Below are positions 50,629 through 59,957 of a stretch of DNA of 64,000 bases, in pieces. Positions within the stretch are counted from its first letter, which is position 1. Each line of letters opens with the position of its first letter. The notes under the pieces are model-generated. The model searched no databases, was not told where the DNA came from, and was given only the letters and a program-made list of their open reading frames with translations. This DNA is from RGIG3002 sp964449325 (GTDB lineage: Bacteria > Bacillota > Clostridia > Lachnospirales > Lachnospiraceae). The translations under genes were made by a program, and so were the position numbers. The stretch is taken from contig CAYUYJ010000010.1 of NCBI GenBank assembly GCA_964449325.1, forward strand, positions 43,346-107,345, in the 5' to 3' direction.

Positions 50629-53533
50629 TCGAATTAAAGACAATTTTATAAATAATGTCAATTCCAGACTTCTTATTCTGGCGATGGTATTTTTATCCCT
50701 TATTTCTCTTTTGGTTTATCGTGTCTTTGAACTGCAGATTGTGAAAGGACAGGATTATCTGGATAATTTTCAGCTGAAAATCCAAAAGGAGAGAACCGTT
50801 CCTGCCGCAAGAGGAAATATATACGATAAAAACGGAGAATTATTAGCATATAATGAACTTGCCTATTCAGTGACCATTGAGGATGTTTACGAATCAGGCA
50901 GAACGAAAAATGCACAGTTGAATGAAACCATTTATCGTTTGATAAAAATGATTGAGCAAAACGGAGATACGATTATCAATGATTTTGAAATCGTAATTGA
51001 CAAAGACGGTTCGTTTGCTTTTGCCGTTGAGGACAAAAAACTACTCCGGTTCCTGGCAGATGTTTACGGTCATACTTATACGGATGATTTGGAAGAAAGG
51101 GAGAAAACGGCTACGGCAGAGGAGGTAGTAGCTTTTCTTGCAGCAAAAAACAAATTCGGAATCGGCGGATATACGGATCCGGATGACAGCAGTACCTTTC
51201 AGGTGGGAATGGGATATACGAAGGAAGAACTCTTAAAAATTCTGACCATACGGTATGCCATGAATGCCAACAGCTATCAGAAATATATTGCGACCATCGT
51301 GGCCACCGATGTCAGTGAAGAAACGGTGGCAGTGATTATGGAAAACAGTGATAAACTGGACGGTGTTGCGATTGCTGAGGACACGGTAAGAAAATATGTG
51401 GACAGCGAGTATTTCTGCCATATTATCGGATATACCGGAAAAGCATCGACGGACGATTTGACAGAACTGCAGAAAAAGGATTTAGAACTGGCAACTGCAA
51501 CGAACGCCCAAACCGGTCCCCATAATTATACGCAGTCCGATATTGTGGGAAAATCAGGAATTGAAGAGTATATGGAACTGACCTTACAGGGAATAAAGGG
51601 CAGCGAACAGGTTTACGTGGACAATCTGGGAAAAGTGATTGAAACAAGCAATTATGTGGAAGCTGTGGCAGGAAATGATGTATATCTGACACTGGATAAA
51701 AATCTGCAGAAGGCAGCTTACGATATTCTGGAGCAGAGAATTGCCGGTATTCTGATAAACCAGATTGAGAATATTAAGGAATTTGAACCAGGAGAAAATA
51801 TTAAAAGTATCAATATAAAAATTCCGATTTATGATGTATATGTTGCATTGTTTCAGAATAATGTAATTGATTTCGGCCATTTTACGGAAGAAAATGCAGG
51901 CGAAAAGGAAAAAGAGGTACAGCAAAGATTTCTGGAGTACAAGACAGGAGTATTGAGTACCATTCAGGAGGAATTAACACAAACCAAAACCCCTTACCAG
52001 AAGCTTCCCGTAGAATACCAGATTTATGAAAGTTATATTACCGAAATGTTGAGTGATAAAGGGATTATTCTCGACAGTGAAGTAGATACTTCGGATGCTA
52101 CTTATCTTGCATGGAGAAAAGAAGAAACCATCAGTCTTGCCGAATATATTGAATATGCGATTTCCATGAACTGGATTGATGTTTCTAAATTGGATTTATC
52201 CAACCGCTATTCCGATTCTGAAGAAATATATGAAAAAATCGTAGATTACATTATTGACGGAATTGATAACAATTCGAATTTTTATAAAAAAATTTATCGA
52301 TATATGATTAAAGGAGATAAAATCAGTGGCAGGGAAGTTTGCATTCTTCTCTGTGAGCAGGGTGTCATCGAGGTAGACGAAGAGGAAGAAAGCAAGCTTT
52401 ACAGTGGTATGATTAGCCCCTATGATTTTTTGATTAACCGGATTGAAAATCTTGACATTACACCGGCACAGCTTGCGCTGGATCCCTATGCCGGTTCTAT
52501 TGTGATTACAGATGTCAATACGGGAAAGGTGCTTGCTATGGTATCTTATCCCGGATATGACAATAACCGGATGGCAAACGGAGTGGACGCAGACTACTAT
52601 GCACAGTTGATGGATGATATGTCAACGCCTTTTCTGAATTATGCAACCATGCAGAAAACGGCACCCGGTTCCACTTTCAAAATGGTTTCTGCCACAGCGG
52701 GACTTATGGAAGGGGTTATCAGTACGACGGATACGATTACCTGTACCGGTCTTTTTGACAAAATAGAGCCGCAGTCACCGCGATGCTGGATTTATCCGTC
52801 AGCACATGGAAAACTGAATGTAACAGGTGGCATACGAAATTCCTGCAACAACTTTTTCTATGAAGTAGGGTATCGGCTTGGAACAGGTGCAGATGGCACC
52901 TATAATACGGAACGTGGTTTAAATAAACTTGCAAAATATGCAGATATGTACGGATTATCAGAAACAACCGGGGTAGAAATCGTAGAGTATTCTCCCGATG
53001 TTTCGACACAGGACCCGGTACGTTCTGCTATCGGACAGGGTAACAGCGGTTATACGACTGTCGGACTTGCGCGATATGTTACAGCGGTCGCAAATCGTGG
53101 AACGTGCTATAATCTTACATTAATAGACCGTGTAACAGACAGAAACAGTCAATTGCTTTATAAGAATGAAGCAGAAGTGCGCAACCGGATAGAAATGCCA
53201 TCCTCCTATTGGGATGCTATCCAACAGGGAATGCGTGGCGTAGTGGAAGCCAAAAGCTACTTTTCAGAAGTTTCGGTTAATGTTGCAGGAAAAACCGGTA
53301 CAGCGGAGGAAAAGAAGGGGCGCGCAAACCATGCGTTGTTTGTCTGTTTTGCTCCTTATGAGAACCCTGAAATTGCAATAGCTACTCGTATTGCATTCGG
53401 ATATACCTCTGATTATGCGGCGCAGACCACAAAGGAGGTTGTGAAATACTATTACGGCGGTGTAGATGAGAAAGAAGAAATTCTGACCGGTACTGCGTCA
53501 GAAGTGGAAGCAGTAAGCGGAGGAGGAGACTAA
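50621..53533 (+). CDS. mrdA: Class B penicillin-binding protein 2 (elongation transpeptidase) with a large insertion
   Basis: A 970-residue class B PBP starting at TTG 50621. There is one membrane helix near the N-terminus, a dimerisation region with RGNIYDKNGELLAYN, and the transpeptidase domain with Ser684-x-x-Lys687 (PGSTFKM), SCN in RNSCNNFF and Lys891-Thr-Gly (AGKTGTAEE). All catalytic motifs are intact. PBP2 is usually 600-700 residues; here about 240 residues (roughly 375-610) are inserted between LDKNLQKAAYDIL and GSIVITDVNTGK, at the entry of the transpeptidase domain. The insertion is helical and acidic. It is the partner of RodA (55387). Confidence 0.95.
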   Translation: MFNRIKDNFINNVNSRLLILAMVFLSLISLLVYRVFELQIVKGQDYLDNFQLKIQKERTVPAARGNIYDKNGELLAYNELAYSVTIEDVYESGRTKNAQLNETIYRLIKMIEQNGDTIINDFEIVIDKDGSFAFAVEDKKLLRFLADVYGHTYTDDLEEREKTATAEEVVAFLAAKNKFGIGGYTDPDDSSTFQVGMGYTKEELLKILTIRYAMNANSYQKYIATIVATDVSEETVAVIMENSDKLDGVAIAEDTVRKYVDSEYFCHIIGYTGKASTDDLTELQKKDLELATATNAQTGPHNYTQSDIVGKSGIEEYMELTLQGIKGSEQVYVDNLGKVIETSNYVEAVAGNDVYLTLDKNLQKAAYDILEQRIAGILINQIENIKEFEPGENIKSINIKIPIYDVYVALFQNNVIDFGHFTEENAGEKEKEVQQRFLEYKTGVLSTIQEELTQTKTPYQKLPVEYQIYESYITEMLSDKGIILDSEVDTSDATYLAWRKEETISLAEYIEYAISMNWIDVSKLDLSNRYSDSEEIYEKIVDYIIDGIDNNSNFYKKIYRYMIKGDKISGREVCILLCEQGVIEVDEEEESKLYSGMISPYDFLINRIENLDITPAQLALDPYAGSIVITDVNTGKVLAMVSYPGYDNNRMANGVDADYYAQLMDDMSTPFLNYATMQKTAPGSTFKMVSATAGLMEGVISTTDTITCTGLFDKIEPQSPRCWIYPSAHGKLNVTGGIRNSCNNFFYEVGYRLGTGADGTYNTERGLNKLAKYADMYGLSETTGVEIVEYSPDVSTQDPVRSAIGQGNSGYTTVGLARYVTAVANRGTCYNLTLIDRVTDRNSQLLYKNEAEVRNRIEMPSSYWDAIQQGMRGVVEAKSYFSEVSVNVAGKTGTAEEKKGRANHALFVCFAPYENPEIAIATRIAFGYTSDYAAQTTKEVVKYYYGGVDEKEEILTGTASEVEAVSGGGD

Positions 53534-53534
53534 A

Positions 53535-54209
53535 TTGAAAAATACGGTCATATTAAAGAGTTTTCCAAACGGCATTTCCCTTTATCTTGATGATTCCATT
53601 CCTTTTCAGGAACTGATACAGGAAATTGCCATTAAATTCAAAGAATCCAGTAAGTTTTTCTCAGATGCCAAAATGGCACTGTCCATAGAAGGCAGAACGG
53701 TAAGTGAACAGGAAGAACTGGAAATTTTAAAAACCATTCATCGGTATTCCGAGGTGGAAATTGTCTGTCTTGTCGGAAAAGATGAAGAGAAGAACAGACA
53801 ACTTTTCAATGCGTTGGAGGACTGGAAACTGGATCATACGGAGGAACATAACGGACAGTTTTACCGGGGAACCTTAAAAAATCATCAGGTGTTGGAAACA
53901 GAATCCAGTATTGTGGTGATAGGAGATGTATATCCCGGCTCTGCCGTGATATCCACAAAAGATATTATTGTACTCGGAGCTCTTTACGGAGAAGCTTATG
54001 CCGGAGGCAACGGAGAAAAGGAGCATTTTATTGCAGCGCTTGAAATGGCACCGGAAAGATTAAAAATCGGTGATTTCAAATATAAAAACAAAACAAACAA
54101 AAGCAAATGGGGACGTAAACCAAAGGTACAGCCGAAAATCGCCTATGTAAAAGAGAATAGCGTGGTGATTGAACCGATTACCAAAGAATTGCTGGACGGC
54201 TTGTATTAA
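53535..54209 (+). CDS. minC: Septum site-determining protein MinC
   Basis: A 224-residue FtsZ inhibitor: N-terminal domain beginning VILKSFPNGISLYLDD and C-terminal beta-helix with VVIGDVYPGSAVISTKDIIVLGALYGEAYAG, the MinD-binding face. It starts one base after the PBP2 stop, directly in the shape operon. With MinD and MinE downstream it forms a complete Min system. Confidence 0.95.
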   Translation: MKNTVILKSFPNGISLYLDDSIPFQELIQEIAIKFKESSKFFSDAKMALSIEGRTVSEQEELEILKTIHRYSEVEIVCLVGKDEEKNRQLFNALEDWKLDHTEEHNGQFYRGTLKNHQVLETESSIVVIGDVYPGSAVISTKDIIVLGALYGEAYAGGNGEKEHFIAALEMAPERLKIGDFKYKNKTNKSKWGRKPKVQPKIAYVKENSVVIEPITKELLDGLY

Positions 54210-54250
54210 GCCTTTCAGTGGACGAAAATTAATTCATTGGAGGAAAAAAC

Positions 54251-55042
54251 ATGAGTGAAGTAATTGTCGTCACATCGGGAAAAGGCGGTGTTGGGAAGAC
54301 CACAACAAGCGCAAACGTAGGAACCGGTCTTGCAGCCATGGGAAAGAAGGTTGTATTGATTGATACAGATATCGGACTTCGAAATCTGGATGTGGTTATG
54401 GGACTGGAAAACAGGATTGTGTACAATCTTGTGGATGTAGTGGAAGGAAATTGTCGTGTGAAACAGGCATTGATTAAGGACAAGCGTCATCCAAGCCTGT
54501 ATCTTCTGCCTTCCGCACAGACAAAGGACAAAACTGCTGTAAGGGAAGACCAGATGGTGAAAATGATTGAATATTTAAAACAGCATTTTGATTACATCAT
54601 TCTGGATTGTCCGGCAGGAATTGAACAGGGCTTTAAAAATGCCATCGCCGGTGCCGACAGAGCACTGGTTGTTACAACACCGGAGGTTTCGGCAATACGG
54701 GATGCAGACCGGATTATCGGACTTTTAGAGGCAAATGAATTTACGAAAATTGACTTAATCATCAACAGACTGCGGGTGGATATGGTTCGTCGCGGGGATA
54801 TGATGTCTTCGGCGGATGTGATTGATATTTTGTCCATTCCGTTAATCGGCATTGTGCCGGATGATGAAAATGTAGTCATTGCAACCAATCAGGGAGAACC
54901 GCTTGTAGGAAACAATACACTGGCGGGAAAAGCGTATCAGAATATATGCTGTCGTGTGCTGGGGCAGGAAATACCTTTTATGGAGTTTGAAAAAGGAATT
55001 TCTTTTTGGACCAGAGTAACAGGTATTTTCCATAAAAGTTAA
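54251..55042 (+). CDS. minD: Septum site-determining ATPase MinD
   Basis: A 263-residue deviant Walker A ATPase: SGKGGVGKTT at residues 9-18, LIDTDIGLRNLDVVMG, and ILDCPAGIEQGF. The C-terminus (SFWTRVTGIFHK) is an amphipathic membrane-targeting helix. It recruits MinC to the membrane and is stimulated by MinE. GGAGGAAAAAAC lies ahead of the ATG. Confidence 0.98.
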   Translation: MSEVIVVTSGKGGVGKTTTSANVGTGLAAMGKKVVLIDTDIGLRNLDVVMGLENRIVYNLVDVVEGNCRVKQALIKDKRHPSLYLLPSAQTKDKTAVREDQMVKMIEYLKQHFDYIILDCPAGIEQGFKNAIAGADRALVVTTPEVSAIRDADRIIGLLEANEFTKIDLIINRLRVDMVRRGDMMSSADVIDILSIPLIGIVPDDENVVIATNQGEPLVGNNTLAGKAYQNICCRVLGQEIPFMEFEKGISFWTRVTGIFHKS

Positions 55043-55104
55043 TACCATAGTTTACATAAAACAAGCACATAATTGCAGATTATGCAAGAAGGAGGGTATA
55101 TAGG

Positions 55105-55371
55105 ATGATAATAAGCAGATTTTTTTACCGAAAAAGTTCCAGACAGGTTGCAAAAGACCGTTTAAAAATACTTTTAATTTCCGATCGGGTGAATTGTTCA
55201 CCGGAAATGATGGAAATGATAAAAACGGATATTGCAAAAGTAATATCAAAATATATGATGATTGATACAAAAAGTATGGAAATACAGATTACCAAAACCG
55301 GCTCAAAAGGGAGGAATATGAAAAATCCTGCACTTTATGCAAGTATTCCCATACTGGATTTAAAGGAGTAA
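55105..55371 (+). CDS. minE: Cell division topological specificity factor MinE
   Basis: An 88-residue protein with the MinE pattern: an N-terminal amphipathic segment, the MinD-contact helix region AKDRLKILLISDR, then MMEMIKTDIAKVISKYM. Length is normal. A MinE rather than DivIVA-only arrangement implies an oscillating or at least MinE-controlled Min system. A small hairpin (CATAAT/ATTATG) lies in the 62-base gap after minD. Confidence 0.95.
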   Translation: MIISRFFYRKSSRQVAKDRLKILLISDRVNCSPEMMEMIKTDIAKVISKYMMIDTKSMEIQITKTGSKGRNMKNPALYASIPILDLKE

Positions 55372-55386
55372 AACAGGAGGTTCACC

Positions 55387-56520
55387 GTGCACAGACAATA
55401 CCGGATACGCGATTATGACATAAAATTAATATTGATGGTGATTGCTTTAAACGCAATTGGTGTTCTGGCAATCGGAAGTGCTAAGGAATCCGTACAGTCC
55501 AAACAGCTGATGGGATTGATTGCGGGCACGTTTATTATGGTGGTTATCTCTTTTTTTGACTACACTGTAATCCTTAAGCTGCAATGGCTTATGTACGTCG
55601 CGAATCTAGTATTGCTGGGGCTGGTGGAATTTTCCAACATGGGAAAGGATGCCGGTGGTGCAACAAGGTGGCTGAATATTTTCGGGTTTCAATTCCAACC
55701 TTCCGAAACTGCGAAAATTATATTGATTCTATTTTATGCACAGTTTATAATGGTACATAGGGAACATTTAAATACGTTTAAATATATTATGCTATGTATC
55801 CTGCTTTTAGCACCGCCTTGGCTGTTAATTTATTTTCAACCGGATATGTCTACCAGTATTATGGTCGCGATTATTTTCTGCGTGGTTATGTTTGTGGGAG
55901 GTGTCAGTTACAAACTGGTGGGTGGTATACTGGCGGTGGTGATTCCGGCGATTATAACGGTTTTCTACCTGATTTTACAGCCGGAGGAAAGCAATATTTT
56001 AATCAATGCAGGGATTATTCATCCGTATCATCAGCTTCGTGTACTTGCATGGCTGCATCCGGAAGAGTATGCCAACACGATAGCCTATCAGCAGGTAAAT
56101 TCCATGATTGCGGTAGGCAGCGGACAGCTTATGGGAAAAGGATACAAGACAAATGTCATCAGCTCCGTAAAAAACGGTAATTTTATTTCAGAACCTCAAA
56201 CCGATTTCATTTTTGCCGTTATCGGGGAAGAGTTTGGTTTTGTGGGTTGTTGCGTTGTTATCGGGCTTTTAGGTCTGATTGTATTGGAATGTATTTTAAT
56301 AGCCCGAAGAGCCAAAAATCTTGCAGGGACCATTATCGCGTCCGGAATGGCAGCGTTAGTGGGATTTCAAGGGTTTATGAATATCTCAGTTGCAACTGGA
56401 TTATTACCGAATACAGGTATTCCTTTACCTTTTGTCAGCTATGGTCTTACATCATTGTTGAGTTTATATATAGGGATGGGGTTTGTATTGAATGTCCGAT
56501 TGCAGGGCAGAAAATATTAA
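55387..56520 (+). CDS. rodA: RodA (SEDS) peptidoglycan glycosyltransferase
   Basis: A 377-residue SEDS protein with about ten helices, starting at GTG 55387 behind AGGAGG. Signature segments include GGATRWLNIFGFQFQPSETAKI, QPDMSTSIM, the large outer loop with LAWLHPEEYAN, QTDFIFAVIGEEFGF and GIPLPFVSYG. It polymerises glycan strands in lateral wall growth with the PBP2 of this same operon. Confidence 0.96.
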   Translation: MHRQYRIRDYDIKLILMVIALNAIGVLAIGSAKESVQSKQLMGLIAGTFIMVVISFFDYTVILKLQWLMYVANLVLLGLVEFSNMGKDAGGATRWLNIFGFQFQPSETAKIILILFYAQFIMVHREHLNTFKYIMLCILLLAPPWLLIYFQPDMSTSIMVAIIFCVVMFVGGVSYKLVGGILAVVIPAIITVFYLILQPEESNILINAGIIHPYHQLRVLAWLHPEEYANTIAYQQVNSMIAVGSGQLMGKGYKTNVISSVKNGNFISEPQTDFIFAVIGEEFGFVGCCVVIGLLGLIVLECILIARRAKNLAGTIIASGMAALVGFQGFMNISVATGLLPNTGIPLPFVSYGLTSLLSLYIGMGFVLNVRLQGRKY

Positions 56521-56538
56521 GTAAGAGAGGGTCTGACT

Positions 56539-56934
56539 ATGAACATTGCGTTAATTGCTCATGATGCGAAGAAAAAATTAATGCAGAACTTTTGTATTGC
56601 TTACCGGGGAATTTTGAGCAAGCATGAGTTGTATGCTACCGGTACCACCGGAAGATTAATCGAAGAAGTTACAAATCTGAATATCCATAAGTATCTTGCC
56701 GGACATTTAGGCGGTGCACAACAGATTGGTGCACAGATTGAACACAATCAGATTGATTTGGTTATTTTTTTAAGGGATCCGCTAAATCCAAAGAAACATG
56801 AACCGGATGTCAATAACGTAGTAAAGCTTTGTGACGAATATAATATACCGCTTGCTACCAATCTGGCTTCTGCGGAACTGTTAATCAAGTCATTGGACAG
56901 AGGAGATTTAGAGTGGCGTGAAATGTATAAATAG
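56539..56934 (+). CDS. mgsA: Methylglyoxal synthase
   Basis: A 131-residue MGS-like protein: IALIAHDAKKKLM, TGTTGRLIEE, GHLGGAQQIGAQIEH, VIFLRDPLNPKKHEPDVN. The phosphate-binding and catalytic Asp residues are present. It turns dihydroxyacetone phosphate into methylglyoxal, a bypass used when phosphate is short or sugar flux is high. Its place at the end of a shape operon is curious but is seen in other clostridia. Confidence 0.96.
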   Translation: MNIALIAHDAKKKLMQNFCIAYRGILSKHELYATGTTGRLIEEVTNLNIHKYLAGHLGGAQQIGAQIEHNQIDLVIFLRDPLNPKKHEPDVNNVVKLCDEYNIPLATNLASAELLIKSLDRGDLEWREMYK

Positions 56935-57895
56935 GATAAGAAAAGGTGTTGCGCTGGTTGCGTCTTGTGCCGTTCTTACAGGATGTGGGAAGGTTACTTT
57001 TGATTTCCCTTATGATCCGGACTATTCTGTCAGCAGTTACCGGATTGTGAATACACAAACACAGGATACCGTGTCTTCTTTTGCAGAGGATTTATGTGTG
57101 GTATCGGACAATGTGTTATCCGATGAAGTGGATATGGAAGCTGCCGTTGCAGCGGCATTGTTTGATGTAAATAACGGTGAAGTGATTTATGCCAAAAATG
57201 TGTATGAGAAGCTGCATCCGGCAAGTCTGACCAAGGTTATGACGGCACTTGTTGCATTAAAATACGGGAATCCTGATGATATACTGACCGCTTCCGAAAA
57301 TGTAAAGATTACGGAATCGGGGGCACAATTGTGCGGAATTAAGCCGGGAGACACGATGACGCTGACACAGGCACTGCATGTGCTTTTAATCCAGTCGGCG
57401 AATGATGTGGCTGTCATGATAGCCGAGCATATCGGAGGTTCTGTAGAAGGATTTGCCGGAATGATGAATGAAGAGGCAAAGAATCTGGGGGCTACAAACA
57501 GTCATTTTGTTAATCCCCATGGTTTAACAGATGAGAACCATTATGTGACTGCCTATGATATGTATTTGATTTTCAACGAGGCAATCAAATATGATATGTT
57601 TACGGAAATTATACATATGACCTCCTATGATACCATATATCACGATGCGCAGGGGCAGGATAAGGAAATTTCCATAACATCAACCAACTGGTATTTAAAC
57701 GGCACCTGTGTTATGCCGGAGAAGGTGACGGTTATCGGTGGAAAAACAGGAACAACAACAGCGGCAAGAAGCTGTCTTGTGCTATTGTCCAAGGATACTT
57801 CGGGAAAACCGTATATTTCTATTATTTTAAGTGCGGAATCGAGAGATGTTCTCTATGCAAAAATGACAGATTTATTAAATGAAATACGGAAATAA
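56918..57895 (+). CDS. Lipoprotein D-alanyl-D-alanine carboxypeptidase (PBP5-like)
   Basis: A 325-residue protein that starts at GTG 56918, overlapping mgsA by 17 bases. The N-terminus has a lipoprotein signal ending AVLTGCGK. The S11 peptidase domain has Ser103-x-x-Lys106 (ASLTKV), Ser160-x-Asn162 (QSANDV) and Lys276-Thr-Gly (GGKTGT). It trims the terminal D-Ala from stem peptides. PBP5-type enzymes usually carry a C-terminal amphipathic anchor and a beta domain; here the protein ends soon after the catalytic core and the lipid anchor takes over that job. Confidence 0.92.
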   Translation: MKCINRIRKGVALVASCAVLTGCGKVTFDFPYDPDYSVSSYRIVNTQTQDTVSSFAEDLCVVSDNVLSDEVDMEAAVAAALFDVNNGEVIYAKNVYEKLHPASLTKVMTALVALKYGNPDDILTASENVKITESGAQLCGIKPGDTMTLTQALHVLLIQSANDVAVMIAEHIGGSVEGFAGMMNEEAKNLGATNSHFVNPHGLTDENHYVTAYDMYLIFNEAIKYDMFTEIIHMTSYDTIYHDAQGQDKEISITSTNWYLNGTCVMPEKVTVIGGKTGTTTAARSCLVLLSKDTSGKPYISIILSAESRDVLYAKMTDLLNEIRK

Positions 57896-57898
57896 TTG

Positions 57899-57927
57899 TT
57901 GTTTTTTACAAGGATATAAACTATAAT
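57899..57927 (+). promoter_or_regulatory. Predicted sigma-A promoter before the P-loop gene
   Basis: TTGTTT (57899-57904) and TATAAT (57922-57927) with a 17-base spacer, starting right after the carboxypeptidase stop codon. Confidence 0.55.
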
Positions 57928-57995
57928 AAGGATAAAGATGATATAAAGTTTCGTATATGCTTTGTATATCAAAATTACGGCAGGAGGGTTCGCCA

Positions 57996-58415
57996 ATGGT
58001 TCAATTGATTGTAGGCAGAAAAGGAAAAGGTAAGACAAAACAACTTTTAGATAAGGTAAACGGTGCGGTTACAGAGACACAGGGCAGTATTGTATATCTT
58101 GACAAAAGTGGAAAGCATATGTATGAACTGAATAATAAGGTTAGACTCATTGATGTATCGGAATACCTGATTACAAACAGTGACGAGTTTTTAGGATTTA
58201 TCAGTGGAATTTTATCACAGGACAGAGATTTACAACAGATGTATCTTGACAGTTTTTTGAAAATTGCATGTCTGGAAGACAAGGATATGCAGCCTGTTGT
58301 TGATAAACTCGAAAAATTCAGCGAACAATTCAAGGTGGATTTCATTTTAAGTGTTTCCAAGGATGAAGAAGAATTACCGGAAGCAGTGAAATCCAAAATT
58401 ATTGTTTCTCTTTAA
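57996..58415 (+). CDS. Small P-loop protein of unknown function
   Basis: A 139-residue protein with a Walker A motif at residues 7-14 (GRKGKGKT) right at its N-terminus, then IVYLDKSGKHMYEL, VRLIDVSEYL and a C-terminal helix-rich part ending VKSKIIVSL. The start at 57996 has CAGGAGGG ahead; the longer frame back to 57957 lacks a site. A Walker B is not clear; DKS or VDFILS are only possibilities. Similar orphan proteins are seen in Lachnospiraceae, sometimes misnamed PilT-like. It has its own promoter and terminator. Confidence 0.75.
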   Translation: MVQLIVGRKGKGKTKQLLDKVNGAVTETQGSIVYLDKSGKHMYELNNKVRLIDVSEYLITNSDEFLGFISGILSQDRDLQQMYLDSFLKIACLEDKDMQPVVDKLEKFSEQFKVDFILSVSKDEEELPEAVKSKIIVSL

Positions 58416-58421
58416 ACAGTT

Positions 58422-58448
58422 AAGCTTTTCTGTTATGCGGAAAAGCTT
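58422..58448 (+). repeat. Hairpin-forming inverted repeat after the P-loop gene
   Basis: AAGCTTTTC (58422-58430) is the complement of GAAAAGCTT (58440-58448) with a nine-base loop. It lies 15 bases before a true terminator and has no T-run, so it may stabilise the transcript 3' end. Confidence 0.7.
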
Positions 58449-58462
58449 TGCGGATACAAAAG

Positions 58463-58487
58463 CCTCGGATGCTTTCCGGGGTTTTTT
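58463..58487 (+). terminator. Terminator after the P-loop gene
   Basis: CCTCGG (58463-58468) pairs with CCGGGG (58476-58481), one G-U pair, seven-base loop, then six T. Confidence 0.85.
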
Positions 58488-58541
58488 ATTGGTATAAGTA
58501 TTAGTACAAAAATCCGGTAATACGACTTAGGAGGTTATCGT

Positions 58542-59942
58542 TTGGCACAAAAAAGACCACAAAACAATAAAATAACCAAATACAGGAAGCCTCTGAACAT
58601 TAATATCGGAATGATTATTTTCGGGATTGTGTTTGTGTATATCATTATTTGTGTGTTTACTTATTTTACGGATAAGCACATTGTAGGCTATGAGGTAACG
58701 AAAGGCTCACTCTCCACAAATAATATTTTTAAAGGGATTGCTATTCGCGAAGAAAGCATCTTCTACAGTAATAGTGCCGGATATATCAACTATTATGCAA
58801 GAGAAGGTGAAAGGGTAGCGTATAATGATCTTGTGTATACGGTAGACGAGACAGGGAAACTTTCCGATTATATTAATTCTGCAGCATTGGGAGAAAATGC
58901 CTTGTCAGATGAGGATTTATCCGAATTGAAAACGGAAATAACCGGATTTGCGAATTCTTTTTCAAAAGATCAGTTTTCCGGTGTTTATGATTTTAAGTAC
59001 AGTGTAAAGGGAACGGTGTTAAAGCTTGCCAACATCAGCCTTTTGGAAAATGCAGGGAATCTGGGCAATGATTCGTCTTCTCTGATTACTTACGGAAATG
59101 CAACCGCCTCAGGGATTGTTGTTTATTCTACGGATGGATTTGAGGAACGTACACCGGAAAGTTTGACAGCAGAGGATTTTGATGTAAAGAATTATACGAA
59201 AACCCAGCTTGTCAGTAATGAACTCATTGCGGAAAAGGACCCGGTGTACAAGCTTGCTACGAATGATAACTGGATGATAGTTATTCAGGTGGATGAAGAA
59301 AAAGCAAAGGAACTTTTAGAGGAAGAATATATAAAAGTTCGTTTTTTGAAAAATCAGGATACTGCATGGGGAAAAGTCAGTACCTACACTACAACAGAAG
59401 GGACGACTCTGGTTGGTCTCAGTTTCTCCAATTCCATGATTACCTTTTGCACCGAGAGATTTATCGATATAGAATTGATTTTGGAGGAAGACAGTGGACT
59501 AAAAATACCCAATTCTTCTATCGTGGAGAAACAGTTCTATCTGGTACCGGAGGAATACGTGGTGCAGGGTGGAAACAATGATTCTTACGGGGTAATGAGA
59601 GAGAGTTATCTGGAGGATGGTACGCAGAGTACGGAATTCGTAGAAACTACCGTTTATAATGTAGAAGAAGGAGAGTATTATCTGGATGATTCTTCTTTGC
59701 GAATCGGGGATAGGCTTATCAAACCGGATTCTACGGAAGAATATACAATTAGCAAACAGGGCTCTTTGATTGGCGTTTATAATATTAATAAGGGCTATGC
59801 GGATTTTAAACAGATTGTCATATTATATCAGAATGATGAATATGCAATTGTACAGTCCAATACTGCTTATGGTTTAAACGTATATGATTATATTGTTTTG
59901 GATGCAACAACGGTAAATGAGGATGATTTCATTTACGAATAG
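58542..59942 (+). CDS. HlyD-like membrane adaptor protein
   Basis: A 466-residue protein starting at TTG 58542 (AGGAGG seven bases ahead). A basic N-terminal tail and one membrane helix (MIIFGIVFVYIIICVFTYF) lead to an outer part resembling HlyD/RND adaptors: a barrel-sandwich strand set (GIAIREESIFYSNSAGYINYYAREGERV), helices, and later beta domains with LRIGDRLI. No transporter gene is adjacent. Instead ylmE and sepF follow directly, so a role near the division site or envelope is suggested by context. Clostridial genomes often keep this HlyD-like/YlmE/SepF order. Confidence 0.8.
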   Translation: MAQKRPQNNKITKYRKPLNINIGMIIFGIVFVYIIICVFTYFTDKHIVGYEVTKGSLSTNNIFKGIAIREESIFYSNSAGYINYYAREGERVAYNDLVYTVDETGKLSDYINSAALGENALSDEDLSELKTEITGFANSFSKDQFSGVYDFKYSVKGTVLKLANISLLENAGNLGNDSSSLITYGNATASGIVVYSTDGFEERTPESLTAEDFDVKNYTKTQLVSNELIAEKDPVYKLATNDNWMIVIQVDEEKAKELLEEEYIKVRFLKNQDTAWGKVSTYTTTEGTTLVGLSFSNSMITFCTERFIDIELILEEDSGLKIPNSSIVEKQFYLVPEEYVVQGGNNDSYGVMRESYLEDGTQSTEFVETTVYNVEEGEYYLDDSSLRIGDRLIKPDSTEEYTISKQGSLIGVYNINKGYADFKQIVILYQNDEYAIVQSNTAYGLNVYDYIVLDATTVNEDDFIYE

Positions 59943-59957
59943 AGCAAGAAGGGGAAG

